From Colocasia esculenta (lineage: Eukaryota > Streptophyta > Magnoliopsida > Alismatales > Araceae), in assembly GCA_014218235.1 (NCBI GenBank), contig CM024758.1, forward strand, positions 75,030,206 to 75,094,205: 64,000 nt of DNA. Reading direction: 5' to 3'. The notes beneath the pieces are model-generated. The model searched no databases. It was not told the DNA's origin and was given only the letters and a program-made list of their open reading frames with translations. A program made the position numbers and the translations under genes. Shown here piece by piece: positions 23,898 through 37,403 of the stretch (positions are counted from its first letter, which is position 1; each line of letters opens with the position of its first letter).

Positions 23898-26800
23898 TGT
23901 AGCACCCCGGAAATTTTAATTATAAAAAAAAATTAAAATAAATGGAAATAAATAATTTCCATAATACTAGAGTATTTAAACATACGTATCATTATCGTAT
24001 GTGCTAAAACACATCAGAAAATTTCGTAAAAATTATAAATCAACCCCAAACATTATTACTAAATGTTCCACAAAGAAACTTGTGCCAAGAAACATCGGAT
24101 TAGCCTAGTTTAAAGTGTTTTGCGACTTATTATCGTAATTCATAAATAAGTCAAAAAATCATTATCACACGTACTTGGATGAGTCAGAAAATTAAATAAA
24201 AATCATAAACGGACTTCAAATAATATCTTCTAATGACCCATAAATAAATTTGGGTCAATAAAAATTATTTGGGATAGGTTTAAGAGTTATTGTGACCGAT
24301 TATCCAAAATAGGAAACAAGTTGGAAAATCGTTAACACGGAAATACGACGCAATCATAAATTAAATAAAATGTTGAAAAGATTTCTAACATTATATATTA
24401 ATGACCCAATATCATAATTGGGCCAATGGACTACATATGACCCAAAAATCAAATGAAGCAAGAAAATGCATAGAAATTCGCAACTTTAATTAAGCTGAAA
24501 TTAGAAAGAGGTAATTAGAGTTGAAATGGAAAGAGATCTTGCATTCTTGGCAACCCAATTCGTGCTTAACTATGGTGGGAGGTTTCCTAAAGCCTCACAC
24601 ACTCAAATGGAGGAAGAAATCCTCAAAATAATACACTAGTATGTCAAAACCGCAACTCTTCTTTCCTAGTTACAATAGGACTCCTAAACACTATGGATGC
24701 TTAAATACTCTTCACCAAACCCTTGGGGACGAGTTTACATCTTGTTGGGGTCGTGTGTAGGAGTTCTTGGCGGCTGCGGAGTAGGAGATCGTCCACACCA
24801 AGCCGTTCTTCTTCCCCTTCTCGTCTGCTGCGACCTGCACAAACCGTCCACTTGAAGTCGACCAAAGGTGAGTCAAAACATAACCAAACCGTGCAAGGCC
24901 TATACCCCTGGAAAGAGGGTCGAGTTTACGTTCTAACCCAAGTAGAATTCCCAAATTCCATGCAGTATACACGGAGTATTAGGCATTTTCCTCCAAGTGG
25001 TCTGAACACGGGTTTTCTGGAAAAATGGGACTTCTTCAACTCAGAAGGTAGGTTTTCTCGGGCCAAACCTTAGCATATCCTATACCAATGTGTATAGCAT
25101 CAAGTTAACTTTCTTTTCCCACTGGTTTCATCGAATTTCAACGAGTGGATTTTGAATTATAAGCGTTTTGCCAAAGTCACGCACTGTCAGGGCTTTTCCC
25201 ATTCTTTATATGTTGCATGCGTTTTGAGACCGAAATAGAGCAAACCCAAAACATGAAAGCTTTTCTACTAGTTGTCCTCGTCATGTCTTATGTTGAACGT
25301 TTTGTCTAAATGTCATTAGTTAGAGAGTTATAAGCGTGGTAAGGGTCTCTGCATGATACTACATTTTCGGGTTGCACTTGGCTTTACGTTTGTGTTTGAC
25401 TTGATTAAAGCCTGTTGAAACCATCATTGTTTTCTAATTCCGATTTACTGGAAGTACCCTTGCTCGTCTAGGTTAGTTTAAAACTGGTTTCGTTATTTTT
25501 CATGCACTGTACAATTTGTTCTCTATTTTTGAAGCACCCTGTGTCAAAATAAGGCAGTTCTGGACCGCAATCCAAGAACATGTCCTTTCTCTATCGGATT
25601 CAGGCGCAGACCCTATGAACGCGACGGCCCGATAGGTCGCGTTCTGAGGTCTTGTCGCGACAGCACCCCCGTCGCGTTCTGAATGCGACGAGCGCGTCGT
25701 CGCTATCTCTCTGCCTGTTCTGACAGCCCTGTCGCCTTCTTCATATGAACCCGTCGTGAACTGCCTGCCTGATCAGACAAGCTTGTCGCGATCCTTACAA
25801 GGTACTGTCGTGTTCTGATCTGACCCTGTCGCGACCTTTACAAGTGTCCGTCGCGATCTCAGGATTTTTACATAAAACCACATGTTTTCTTGCAAATCTA
25901 ACCGCTATACCCGAGGTCTGATTAATATGATATTTTGTGTGTAATTCACATGTCTTAGGTCTGATCATTGCATGATGGTTATTTTAATGGCTTAAAAGTG
26001 GTTAACCCATTTAAAAGTTTTAATTACATGAATGCTATTCTAATTGCTCCTTAAATATTATGATCCATTCATGCAACTTGTGATTTAATCTTCCTATTAT
26101 TCTACCATGTTTAAAATGATAAATTGTTATCTTAAAATCTTGCAATCCATGTTTAGTTAAGTGCATAGTTTCATGTCATGTCATCATGCTAAGTGTTTTT
26201 CGCGAGTTTAAAACCGATGGTTTGTGAATTGTGACACGCGTACATCACTACACACTTGCACATCTAGGCAGCCCTTTCTTGGGAATTTGGAAACTCTCTA
26301 CCGGTCATTCTGAATCGGTAGTGACCTGTTCTCCAAGGCCTCCGTAAATCTCCTCTGACCATGGATTCCCACATGGCCGATGAGTTGGTTGTACCATTGA
26401 AGTCCCCTGGAGATAGCGTGCACTTCTTTTCTCATCTTGTTCTCGTGAGTGTGATTTACAATCTAGACTAAAGCCATTAATGTAAAGATTAAACTAAAGT
26501 ATAAATCGTACCGTTATGCTGCCGAATTTATCTCTTGACCAATGTCATCATGAAATCATGTTCAATTACTTATTACTTGTTCCCATCATCATCATGAACA
26601 TGACGTTACACATACTACATTTTGAAACTCTCATTGGCCATTATTAATGACCTACATTTAAAATTTTACATGAGATGCTGACCGGGCACGGCGAGTGTCC
26701 AAGGGCTCCAGTCTAGCCCCAATGACGGAGAGTCAAAAATATACTGTTAACCATGGGGTATAATGATTACTGGCGTTGCATCTGCGCTGGGAGTCTTGCT

Positions 26801-27623
26801 TGCTTGTTGAATGATAGATATAATAACCACATACACGTGTCCTGGTGTACATTCTTGATGGATCTTTTCTTGGTGTACATTAGTGTCTACGTGCCTGATT
26901 AGTGTTACATGATCGTGCTCGTGTGTTCTTGCTTGCTTGCGTGATATGGCCATCCTGCATTTATTGTAAATAGTGATATCTTGTGTTCTTGAGATCAAGT
27001 GAAATCTTGCGTGCTTGTACTAAGTGATCTATTGCTAGTTCTATCTTGTCATCTTGTTCACAAATCTTGTTCTATCATAATCACTCTCTCTAGCTTGTTT
27101 CATGTATCATGCTTTAACAAGTTTTATTTGTACTTGCATATCATTCATCGTACTTACCTAGTTCTAAATTGCTAATCACTTATATCATTGCCCGCACATT
27201 GAGATATAAATCCTACTGGGCTAGTTTACTCATTCCCTACTTTTACCCAATCTAGGTGACTATGAAGTTCAAGAGGAAGAGCAAGTTGAGGATGGGAATG
27301 CGTCCGAGTGATGAGTGTCCCAACTATGAGTCTATTTATAGTTAGTTTATTTTGAGTGTTAGAACGTGTAGTAGGAAGTGAGGAATAAATGTAATTTCCC
27401 TTTTTATTGAGTCTTAGTCATGTATTAGTTCTTTTGAGACAAATATGAGATTTGAATACAAGATTAGTTGAGTTCAATGTTTGGGCCCTATGATGATGTA
27501 TGTTGTTGTACATTTAGTGCGTGCTAGCTAGAGGCTTATTTTCCGACTGTCCATGTCTCGGGATATCATCTCGAATTATTTTTAAATAATTTATATCCAT
27601 TGCGTAACGCTCGGGACGTGACA
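23898..27623 (+). repeat. Element D left (5') LTR
   Basis: This LTR runs from TGTAGCACCCC to GGGACGTGACA. A TATA-like TTAAATA is near 24700. The block GCCTCCGTAAATCTCC...CCCACATGG shared with G, C and F is at about 26336-26396. The palindrome cluster at 25615-25865 is about 0.9 kb downstream of the TATA motif. It differs from the right LTR by scattered substitutions and small indels. Confidence 0.92.
25615..25865. repeat. GCGAC/GTCGC palindrome cluster, left LTR of D
   Basis: GAACGCGAC (25617-25625) and GTCGCGTTC (25636-25644) form perfect 9-bp arms with a 10-nt spacer. Next to them TGTCGCGACA (25653-25662) is a self-complementary 10-mer. About ten more GCGAC or GTCGC half-sites follow to 25860, repeatedly in the context CTGTCGCGATC or CTGTCGCCTTC. 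The matching cluster in the right LTR is 39737-39990. Confidence 0.88.
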
Positions 27624-27629
27624 GTTTAG

Positions 27630-27642
27630 TGGTATCAGAGCC
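27630..27642 (+). other. Primer-binding site of D (initiator tRNA-Met)
   Basis: TGGTATCAGAGCC lies 6 nt after the left LTR end. Confidence 0.93.
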
Positions 27643-27862
27643 TAGGAAAACCAAATAGGATATATGTCTCAGGAATAAGAGATACATATGGAACCTAGGT
27701 CATAGAAATTAAATATAGTACCTGGTGAGAATGGGTAGAGACTGGGAATATGATAGAATGAACAAAACACTCCTACCCATTGACTCTTATAATGTATCTA
27801 GAGACATTAATTGGTTTCCATCCTTTTCTCAGGAACCCTCATAACTCTTACACTCAACTGCA

Positions 27863-28591
27863 ATGGCTCGCAACCAGTGGTAAGACATGCAAGACACTGT
27901 GGCTGGACTGACCCAGGCATTACAAAATGTAGTTCAGGCTGGAAATCAGGCCGCAGCTGCAAGGAATGGAGCCGGTGATCTGCACCGAAACTTTAGGAGT
28001 TTAAACCCTCCTCGTTTCTCTGGGTCCCCTGACCCAGACGAGGCAGAGAATTGGCAAGAGGAGATAGAACGAATTTTCCAAGTCATGCAATGCACTAATA
28101 GGGAAAAAGTGGTACTGGCCACTTTTCAATTCACTAAGGATGCCCGAGCATGGTGGAAGGCCACATCGGCCCACCTGCCTAATGTTGGCGAACTGGAGTG
28201 GGCTGGATTCCTGGAGATCTTCCAAGGAAAATACTTCTCTGAAAGAGTTAAGGAAAAGAAGGCGGCGGAATTTGCCGCACCAAAACAGAAAGGAATGTTC
28301 GTGGCTGAGTATGAGGCTTAGTTCGCGCGTCTGGCTGTGTATGCCCCACACCTGGTGGGAACTGAAAGACTGAAGGCTAACTGTTTCATGGATGGGCTCA
28401 GGCCCATGTTCATTGAGAAGCTCGCACCTCACAACATTCAAACTTACACTCAGATGGTCCAAAGAGCTCAGCTGGTAGAAGACACTATGGCTAAGGTGGA
28501 AGGCATGAGTGGGAAAGACATCTCAAAGCCGACCTTCATAAAAAGAAGAGCAGTCGATACAAATGGAACTTTCCCCAACAACAACAATAAT
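27863..28591 (+). pseudogene. Element D gag, 5' part
   Basis: The probable start is ATG 27863 (MARNQW), followed at once by TAA (27881-27883). The open frame then runs DMQDTVAGLTQALQ, GDLHRNFRSLNPPRFSG, ARAWWKATSA, YFSERVKEKKAAEFAA and VAEYEA to a TAG at 28319-28321. It continues FARLAVYAPHLVGTERLKANCFMDGL to an Asn-rich tail, where F is inserted. Both stops sit at Gln positions of the family (CAA to TAA, CAG to TAG), as expected from C-to-T decay. The protein would be the capsid. It resumes at 37404. Confidence 0.92.
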
Positions 28592-31500
28592 TGTAATACC
28601 CCAGAAATTTCATTAATTAAAAATTTTAGATAAATAGAAAATTCGTCAATTTATAAAAAACCAAACTAGCTAAAAGATACACGTCATTATTGCATGAGTA
28701 GAAACTCATGTAAAAATTCTATAAAAATAATAGTTGTACCTTAAAAATTATTCTCTAATGACACATTAAGAAATTTGGGCATAGAAAAATAATCCGGGCC
28801 ATGATTTAGAATTTATGCGACTTATCATGGTAAATAAGAATAAATTGAAATATCTATTATTACATGAGCCAAGTAGATTAACAATTGAAATAAAAATTAT
28901 GAGTAGACTCCAAATAATATGTGGGGATAGTCCATAAAAGAAATTGGACCAATGTACAACTTATGACCTATGAACAAATTCAAGTATGAAAATAGTAAAT
29001 AAATAACTTACGTATTATCGAAATGATAGAACTTACGTACCACAATCGTACGTGAGAAAACACATTAGAAAATTCCGTAAAAATTATAAATCAACCTCAA
29101 ACATTATTCTTAAGAGTTTCATGAAGAGATTCGAGCAACGAAAAATCCGATTGGCCAAGTGTACGTTACACGTGACCAAGTTAACCGAATTAGGGAACTA
29201 AGTCGGAAAATTGTTAACACGGAAAAATAACCCAACCATAAATTAAATAAATAGGTTGGAGAGACTTATAACATTATGTATTAGTGACCCATTAATGAAA
29301 ATGAGCCAATGGATCACTTTTAGCCTAATAATAAAATTGGAACATAAAAATACTCAGAAATTCGTACCTGTAAATATGCAATAATTGTGAAGGGCACATT
29401 AGGGTTAAAATTAGGGTAATTAGTCATTCAAGGTAAGTCAAAACCGGACACAACTCTAAGAGGTGGTTTCCTAAACCTTTGCTACCTCCTTTGGGTGAGA
29501 GAATCTCAGATTTTGGAAACTAGAATGCAGAAATTCGCAGCCCTCTTTCCTAGTCCCATTAGGACATGAAGTAGCACCCTAAAACTATAAGAACTCTTCA
29601 CAAAACGTTTGGGGAAGGTTTAGCATCAAGTTGGGGTCGTGTGCAGCAAGTTTGGGGCGCTGGAGGAGAGGAGAAGGCTGGGGAAAAACGTGGTCTTCTT
29701 CCACCTCACCCTGTAGCGAACCAGGAACCTGCATGGAGTTCTTTGCGTTCAAAGGTAGGCATTCTTGGGTCAAGATTAAAGAAAAATAATACCATCTTGT
29801 AGAGCTTCGGGTCTAGCTTCATTTGCTTCTGATTTTACTAATTTTCATGGGGTATACCTTGTGTATTAGTCGTTCTCCCTAAGTCGCGCACAGTTAGGGC
29901 TTTTCCCGTTCTTCTTATTATGCACATGATTTGAGACCGAATTAGACTAAATCATCAACATAAACGTTCTTCTACTTGTAGTCACAATCATCTTTCATGT
30001 TGAACGTTTTGTCTAAAAATCTTTAGTTAGAGAGTTATGAACCCCGTAAGAGAGTCATGCATAATACTGTGTTTTCGGGTTTGCAGTTAGCCTTAGGTTC
30101 TTCCTGTTTTGCTCGAGATTTAAGACTGAAGTAGGTCAAGCCTACAACATAAAAGTTCTTTAAATAGTTGTCATGGTCATCTTTCATGTTAAGTGTTTTG
30201 TTTAAATATCATTAGTTAGAAAGTTATAAACTTCGTAATAGAGTCATGCAGGATACTGCGTTTTCAGGTTGCATTTAACTTTCACTTCTTCATGTTTTTC
30301 ACAAGGTTCAAGACCTAATTAGGTTAAAACCCCAACAACAAAGTTCTTATACTCGTTGTCCTTGTCATCTTTATGTTAGACGTTTTGTCCAAATGTCAGT
30401 AGATCTCATGTTACAAGTCTAACATGTAAGTCACAACGAAGTCATGCATGTTTAGGGCTTTCCCACGTTCTTCCTGTATTTCATGCAATTAGAGACCGAT
30501 TCAGACCCAGCCCACAACACAAAAGTTCTTCCAATAGATGTCCTCGACATTTTCTATGTTGAGAGTTTTGTCTAAAGGTTAGCATATAGAGAGATATAGG
30601 CGTTTCATGAATATCGCCCCTGTGTCAAAACATGGTAAGTCTGAACCAAGAGCATGCCAGATCCCGGTCGGACTCAGGCGCAGACCCTGTGAACGCGACG
30701 GCCCGATATGTCACGTTCTGAGGTCGGGTCGCGACAGTACTTCTGTCGCGTTCTGGTCGCGACAGTACCCCTGTCGCTTTCTGCCTGCCTGATCTGACGA
30801 CCCCGTCGCGATCCTTGCAAGACCACGTCGCGATCTCAGATTTTGGGCCAAAAAACCCATCTTGTGCAAGTCTCGCTGTACCACCGTAACTTCCATATCG
30901 TGTTAACGGTCTTAATTACAGAAAAATGAAGTTGTAAGTATTGGTTGCATTTTAATATAATAAAAGTCAATCACTTGATCTTTCATATCCATGATTTCAT
31001 GACACATGCACACACGTTGAACCATCCAAACATGGCTTAACTTGGCATGAAAATACCTCATATGTATCTGGTAATTTATCGCAATAATGTATATTTAAAT
31101 TGCTCTATTTTAAATGAACTTGTCTTCGTTTCTCGCGTTGTTTGGGAATACCGTTACCGACGCTCCACTGTTCTAGAATTCCTCTAGAACGTCGAGTACT
31201 TGTTTCTATAATTACACACTCTCTTGACTTGGACGAACTCTCCGTCGGATACTCCTTCTGCCGGACTAGTGACTCCTTGTGCAAGGCCTCCGTCAGTCTC
31301 CTCTGATCATGGATTCCCACATGGTCGACGAGCCGGTTGTACCCTAACACCTGTGATACACCTTAGGGATCAGCAAGATCCAGACGGCCTTAGTTGCTCT
31401 CGTTCTTATCTTGAATCACGCCGAACCTCTGGACCTGTGCATAACGAGGCCAGCGGAAAGGTTGTGTTCCACCTGACTGCCAACACCGTGCGCGCGTGTT

Positions 31501-32835
31501 GTGCAACTGTTACTATCGCTCGTTACTCGACGTTTCATGTGCAATGACCACAAGATCTCATCTATACTGTACTCGCTCGTCTATTCACGTTCACTCTACT
31601 ATCTCGTCTCTCTCGTCTATTCACGTTCACTCTACTATCTCGTCTCTCTCGTCTATTCACGTTCACTTTACTGTCTCGTCTCTCTCGTCTATTCATCTAG
31701 TACTCTCTTGAGACTCGTTGAGCTATTGTGGCTCCTATCGTTTGTACTATTTCATGACTGTATAGCGCTATAATGCATACTGTGCAGGGCACGGAGAGTG
31801 TCCGAGGGGCTCCAATCTAGTCCTGGGGGCAGAGAGCCACCCGAAAATACCTGCAGGGGCTATTGACGGTGTTCTGCATTGCACCGGTTCTGACTATACT
31901 ATCTTGGCTAGACATTTGACTATTATCCTTTTAGTCTGAGGAGTTCAGACGTACTGTGATATTACTGTGCTATCACAAACTGTTATACATTAGTCTGAGG
32001 AGTTCAGACATAATGTACTATCATGAAACGGCTACTGTCGTATTCTACCAGTGCACCGTTGTGCAACCATACACGCTATCTCGTTACACGCTATCTCATC
32101 ATACGCTCTACTTGCTCTACTTGATACTCGCTATCTTGAGTTACTGTGTGCTATCGCGACTTGATCACATTCAAAGTGCAATTTACTCTTTACTTGACCA
32201 TCCTCTATCATCTCTTCTTGCTATACATGTCGCTTGCTATTCTGGACAATATCGTTACTTGCTATTGTTGTTATCGTTTTCTATCGTGACTTGACTTTAA
32301 TCATCGTGGTATACTTGATTCATCTACTATTTGAACCACGTTACTTATGCTATTACTTTCTCGACTTTACATGACTCTCTCTATCATTAGTTACTCTGCC
32401 TTTAATGCATTAATTACTTAAAGCATGCTTGACTCATGAGATTTAAGTCCTACTGGGCGTTGTTCGCTCACCCTGCGTTTTTGGTTATTGTGTCTCAGGT
32501 AAGTCGGACAATGACGTTAGATGCACCCATGGGACAAGACCCGAGTGTTGAGTGACCTGGAATTAGTTGATGAAGATACTCTAGTACAATGGAGTCTAGT
32601 AGATATTGTTTTTAGATTTCTTTCTAATGTAATGGAGTCAATGAGCTATATGTTTTGGCTCTGGATTAGTGGTTGTACTAGTCTTAGTGGAATTTCAATG
32701 AAATGAAGAGTTTTATTCCAATTATTGTTCATTAGATACTCTGATTTATTCAACTGATTGTACATGTTACTCTACTATGTACTTCGTTCACGTCTCCCCC
32801 GATTTATTCCGCTGCTAAATTGGAGGGGCGTGACA
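28592..32835 (+). repeat. Element F left LTR
   Basis: This LTR runs from TGTAATACCCC to GGGCGTGACA. A TATA-like CTATAAG is at about 29587. It contains palindromes at 30691-30840, a hairpin GTTCTAGA-N5-TCTAGAAC near 31164-31185, the shared block 31108-31345, a 36-bp tandem repeat (three copies, about 31570-31690) and two GTCTGA-N5-TCAGAC hairpins (31934-31950, 31993-32009). Apparent ORFs here are translations of these repeats. Confidence 0.93.
30691..30840. repeat. GCGAC/GTCGC palindrome cluster, left LTR of F
   Basis: GAACGCGAC is followed 10 nt later by GTCACGTTC (30691-30719), the same repeat as in D with one substitution. CGCGACAG (30730-30737), 5 nt, CTGTCGCG (30743-30750) is perfect, and CGCGACAG-N5-CTGTCGC follows at about 30758-30777. 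The copy in the right LTR is at 35243-35395. Confidence 0.87.
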
Positions 32836-33148
32836 GTTGGTATCAGAGCCTAGGATATCCTTATTAGGATATTTTAGGTCCTAGGATGTTCTAGGTGAAT
32901 TGACATGACACGTGTCTAAGACAACCCCCATACTTATGTGAGGATTGGGTAGAACCATGGTTAAGATATAAAATGTGTATACTTACCCTATTGGTCTAAT
33001 ACTACTTTGTACCCTAATGTCAACCTCATTCTGGAAGGTAACTTTAAACCTACCCTCATTATTACCTTTAACATGGAAATGATGATGTATAGGTAACTGA
33101 AGAAGTCATGGAATTTGGTGGACCAAATTCTTTTTAAGTGGGGGAGGA
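32836..33148 (+). other. Element F interior: PBS and PPT only
   Basis: PBS TGGTATCAGAGCC is at 32838-32850 and PPT AAGTGGGGGAGGA at about 33136-33148. Between them no reading frame of note or gag/pol motif is visible. It is nearly the minimum internal sequence that reverse transcription can use. Confidence 0.9.
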
Positions 33149-36100
33149 TGTAATACCCCAGAAATTTTATTAATTAAAAATTTTAGATAAATAAAAAATT
33201 TGTCAATTTATAAAAAACCAAACTAGCTAAAAGATACACGTCATTATTGCATGAGTAGAAACTCATGTAAAAATTCTATAAAAATAATAGTTGTACCTTA
33301 AAAATTATTCTCTAATGACACATTAAGAAATTTGGGCATAGAAAAATAATCCGGGCCATGATTTAGAATTTATGCGACTTATCATGGTAAATAAGAATAA
33401 ATTGAAATATCTATTATTACATGAGCCAAGTAGATTAACAATTAAATAAAAATTATGAGTAGACTCCAAATAATATGTGGGGATAGTCCATAAAGAAATT
33501 GGACCAATGTACAACTTATGACCTATGAACAAATTCAAGTATGAAAATAGTAAATAAATAACTTACGTATTATCGAAATGATAGAACTTACGTACCACTA
33601 TCGTACGTGAGAAAACACATTAGAAAATTCCGTAAAAATTATAAATCAACCTCAAACATTATTCTTAAGAGTTTCATGAAGAGATTCGAGCAACGAAAAT
33701 CCGATTGGCCAAGTGTACGTTACACGTGACCAAGTTAACCGAATTAGGGAACTAAGTCGGAAAATTGTTAACACGGAAAATAACCCAACCATAAATTAAA
33801 TAAATAGGTTGGAGAGACTTATAACATTATGTATTAGTGACCCATTAATGAAAATGAGCCAATGGATCACTTTTAGCCTAATAATAAAATTGGAACATAA
33901 AAATACTCAGAAATTCGTACCTGTAAATATGCAATAACTGTGAATGGCACATTAGGGTTAAAATTAGGGTAATTAGTCATTCAAGGTAAGTCAAAACCGG
34001 ACCCAACTCTAAGAGGTGGTTTCCTAAACCTTTGCTACCTCCTTTGGGTGAGAGAATCTCAGATTTTGGAAACTAGAATGCAAAAATTCGCAGCCCTCTT
34101 TCCTAGTCCCATTAGGACATGAAGTAGCACCCTAAAATTATAAGAACTCTTCACAAAACGTTTGGGGAAGGTTTAGCATCAAGTTGGGGTCGTGTGCAGC
34201 AAGTTTGGGGCGCTGGAGGAGAGGAGAAGGCTGGGGAAAAATGTGGTCTTCTTCCACCTCACCCTGTAGCGAACCAGGAACCTGCATGGAGTTCTTTACG
34301 TTCAAAGGTAGGCATTCTTGGGTCAAGATTAAAGAAAAATAATACCATCTTGTAGAGCTTCGGGTCTAGCTTCATTTGCTTCTGATTTTACTAATTTTCA
34401 TGGGGTATACCTTGTGTATTAGTCGTTCTCCCTAAGTCGCGCACAGTTAGGGCTTTTCCCGTTCTTCTTATTATGCACATGATTTGAGACCGAATTAGAC
34501 TAAATCATCAACATAAAGTTCTTCTACTTGTAGTCACAATCATCTTTCATGTTGAACGTTTTGTCTAAAAATCTTTAGTTAGAGAGTTATGAACCCCGTA
34601 AGAGAGTCATGCATAATACTGTGTTTTCGGGTTTGCAGTTAGCCTTAGGTTCTTCCTGTTTTGATCGAGATTTAAGACTGAAGTAGGTCAAGCCTCCAAC
34701 ATAAAAGTTCTTTAAATAGTTGTCATGGTCATCTTTCATGTTAAGTGTTTTGTTTAAATATCATTAGTTAAAAAGTTATAAACTTCGTAATAGAGTCATG
34801 CAGGATACTGCGTTTTCAGGTTGCATTTAACTTTCACTTCTTCATGTTTTTCACAAGGTTCAAGACCGAATTAGGTTAAAACCCCAACAACAAAGTTCTT
34901 ATACTCGTTGTCATTGTCATCTTTTATGTTAGACGTTTTGTCCAAATGTCAGTAGATCTCATGTTACAAGTCTAACATGTAAGTCACAACGAAGTCATGC
35001 ATGTTTAGGGCTTTCCCACGTTCTTCCTATATTTCATGCATTAGAGACCGATTCAGACCCAGCCCACAACACAAAAGTTCTTCCAATAGATGTCCTCGAC
35101 ATTTTCTATGTTGAGAGTTTTGTCTAAAGGTTAGCATATAGAGAGATATAGGTGTTTCATGAATATCGCCCCTGTGTCAAAACATGGTAAGTCTGAACCA
35201 AGAGCATGCCAGATCCCGGTCGGACTCAGGCGCAGACCCTGTGAACGCGACAGCCCGATATGTCACGTTCTGAGGTCGGGTCGCGACAGTACTTCTGTCG
35301 CGTTCTGGTCGCGACAGTACCCCTGTCGCTTTCTGCCTGCCTGATCTGACGACCCCGTCGCGATCCTTGCAAGACCACGTCGCGATCTCAGTTTTTGGGC
35401 CAAAAACCCATCTTGTGCAAGTCTCGCTGTACCACCGTAACTTCCATATCGTGTTAACGGTCTTAATTACAGAAAAATGAAGTTGTAAGTATTGGTTGCA
35501 TTTTAATATAATAAAAGTCAATCACTTGATCTTTCATATCCATGATTTCATGACACATGCACACACGTTGAACCATCCAAACATGGCTTAACTTGGCATG
35601 AAAATACCTCATATGTATCTGGTAATTTATCGCAATAATGTATATTTAAATTGCTCTATTTTAAATGAACTTGTCTTCGTTTCTCGCGTTGTTTGGGAAT
35701 ACCGTTACCGACGCTCCACTGTTCTAGAATTCCTCTAGAACGTCGAGTACTTGTTTCTATAATTACACACTCTCTTGACTTGGACGAACTCTCCGTCGGA
35801 TACTCCTTCTGCCGGACTAGTGACTCCTTGTGCAAGGCCTCCGTCAGTCTCCTCTGATCATGGATTCCCACATGGTCGACGAGCCGGTTGTACCCTAACA
35901 CCTGTGATACACCTTAGGGATCAGCAAGATCCAGACGGCCTTAGTTGCTCTCGTTCTTATCTTGAATCACGCCGAACCTCTGGACCTGTGCATAACGAGG
36001 CCAGCGGAAAGGTTGTGTTCCACCTGACTGCCAACACCGTGCGCGCGTGTTGTGCAACTGTTACTATCGCTCGTTACTCGACGTTTCATGTGCAATGACC

Positions 36101-37403
36101 ATAAGATCTCATCTATACTGTACTCGCTCGTCTATTCACGTTCACTCTACTATCTCGTCTCTCTCGTCTATTCACGTTCACTCTACTATCTCGTCTCTCT
36201 CGTCTATTCACGTTCACTTTACTGTCTCGTCTCTCTCGTCTATTCATCTAGTACTCTCTTGAGACTCGTTGAGCTATTGTGGCTCCTATCGTTTGTACTA
36301 TTTCATGACTGTATAGCGCTATAATGCATACTGTGCAGGGCACGGAGAGTGTCCGAGGGGCTCCAATCTAGTCCTGGGGGCAGAGAGCCACCCGAAAATA
36401 CCTGCAGGGGCTATTGACGGTGTTCTGCATTGCACCAGTTCTGACTATACTATCTTGGCTAGACATTTGACTATTATCCTTTTAGTCTGAGGAGTTCAGA
36501 CGTACTGTGATATTACTGTGCTATCACAAACTGTTATATATTAGTCTGAGGAGTTCAGACATAATGTACTATCATGAAACGGCTAGTGTCCTAGAAGTGA
36601 CTACTGTCGTATTCTACCAGTGCACCGTTGTGCAACCATACACGCTATCTCGTTACACGCTATCTCATCATACGCTCTACTTGCTCTACTTGATACTCGC
36701 TATCTTGAGTTACTGTGTGCTATCGCGACTTGATCACATTCAAAGTGCAATTTACTCTTTACTTGACCATCCTCTATCATCTCTTCTTGCTATACATGTC
36801 GCTTGCTATTCTGGACAATATCGTTACTTGCTATTGTTGTTATCGTTTTCTATCGTGACTTGACTTTAATCATCGTGTATACTTGATTCATCTACTATTT
36901 GAACCACGTTACTTGTGCTATTACTTTCTCGACTTTACATGACTCTCTCTATCATTAGTTACTCTGCCTTTAATGCATTAATTACTTAAAGCATGCTTGA
37001 CTCATGAGATTTAAGTCCTACTGGGCGTTGTTCGCTCACCCTGCGTTTTTGGTTATTGTGTCTCAGGTAAGTCGGACAATGACGTTAGATGCACCCATGG
37101 GACAAGACCCGAGTGTTGAGTGACCTGGAATTAGTTGATGAAGATACTCTAGTACAATGGAGTCTAGTAGATATTGTTTTTAGATTTCTTTCTAATGTAA
37201 TGGAGTCAATGAGCTATATGTTTTGGCTCTGGATTAGTGGTTGTACTAGTCTTAGTGGAATTTCAATGAAATGAAGAGTTTTATTCCAATTATTGTTCAT
37301 TAGATACTCTGATTTATTCAACTGATTGTACATGTTACTCTACTATGTACTTCGTTCACGTCTCCCCCGATTTATTCCGCTGCTAAATTGGAGGGGCGTG
37401 ACA
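33149..37403 (+). repeat. Element F right LTR
   Basis: This LTR runs from TGTAATACCCC to GGGCGTGACA and repeats every landmark of the left LTR at about +4551 to +4568. It carries an additional 18 bp near 36587. Confidence 0.93.

Larger units (their letters stand above)
28592..37403 (+). mobile_element. Element F: non-coding LTR element (LARD-like) inside D gag
   Basis: Long LTRs (28592-32835, 4244 bp; 33149-37403, 4255 bp) flank only 313 bp. The target duplication ATAAT is perfect (28587-28591, 37404-37408). A PBS and a PPT are the only retroviral features inside. The two LTRs are nearly identical, the largest difference being an 18-bp insertion near 36587 on the right. F is therefore probably the youngest dateable insertion here. 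It fits the class of large retrotransposon derivatives that need all proteins from elsewhere. Confidence 0.94.

Noticed and set aside
31224..36863. Several ORFs of 70-118 residues present twice, 4.55 kb apart.
   Set aside because: They lie in the two F LTRs, and the Leu/Tyr/Ser-rich peptides are translations of the 36-bp tandem repeat.
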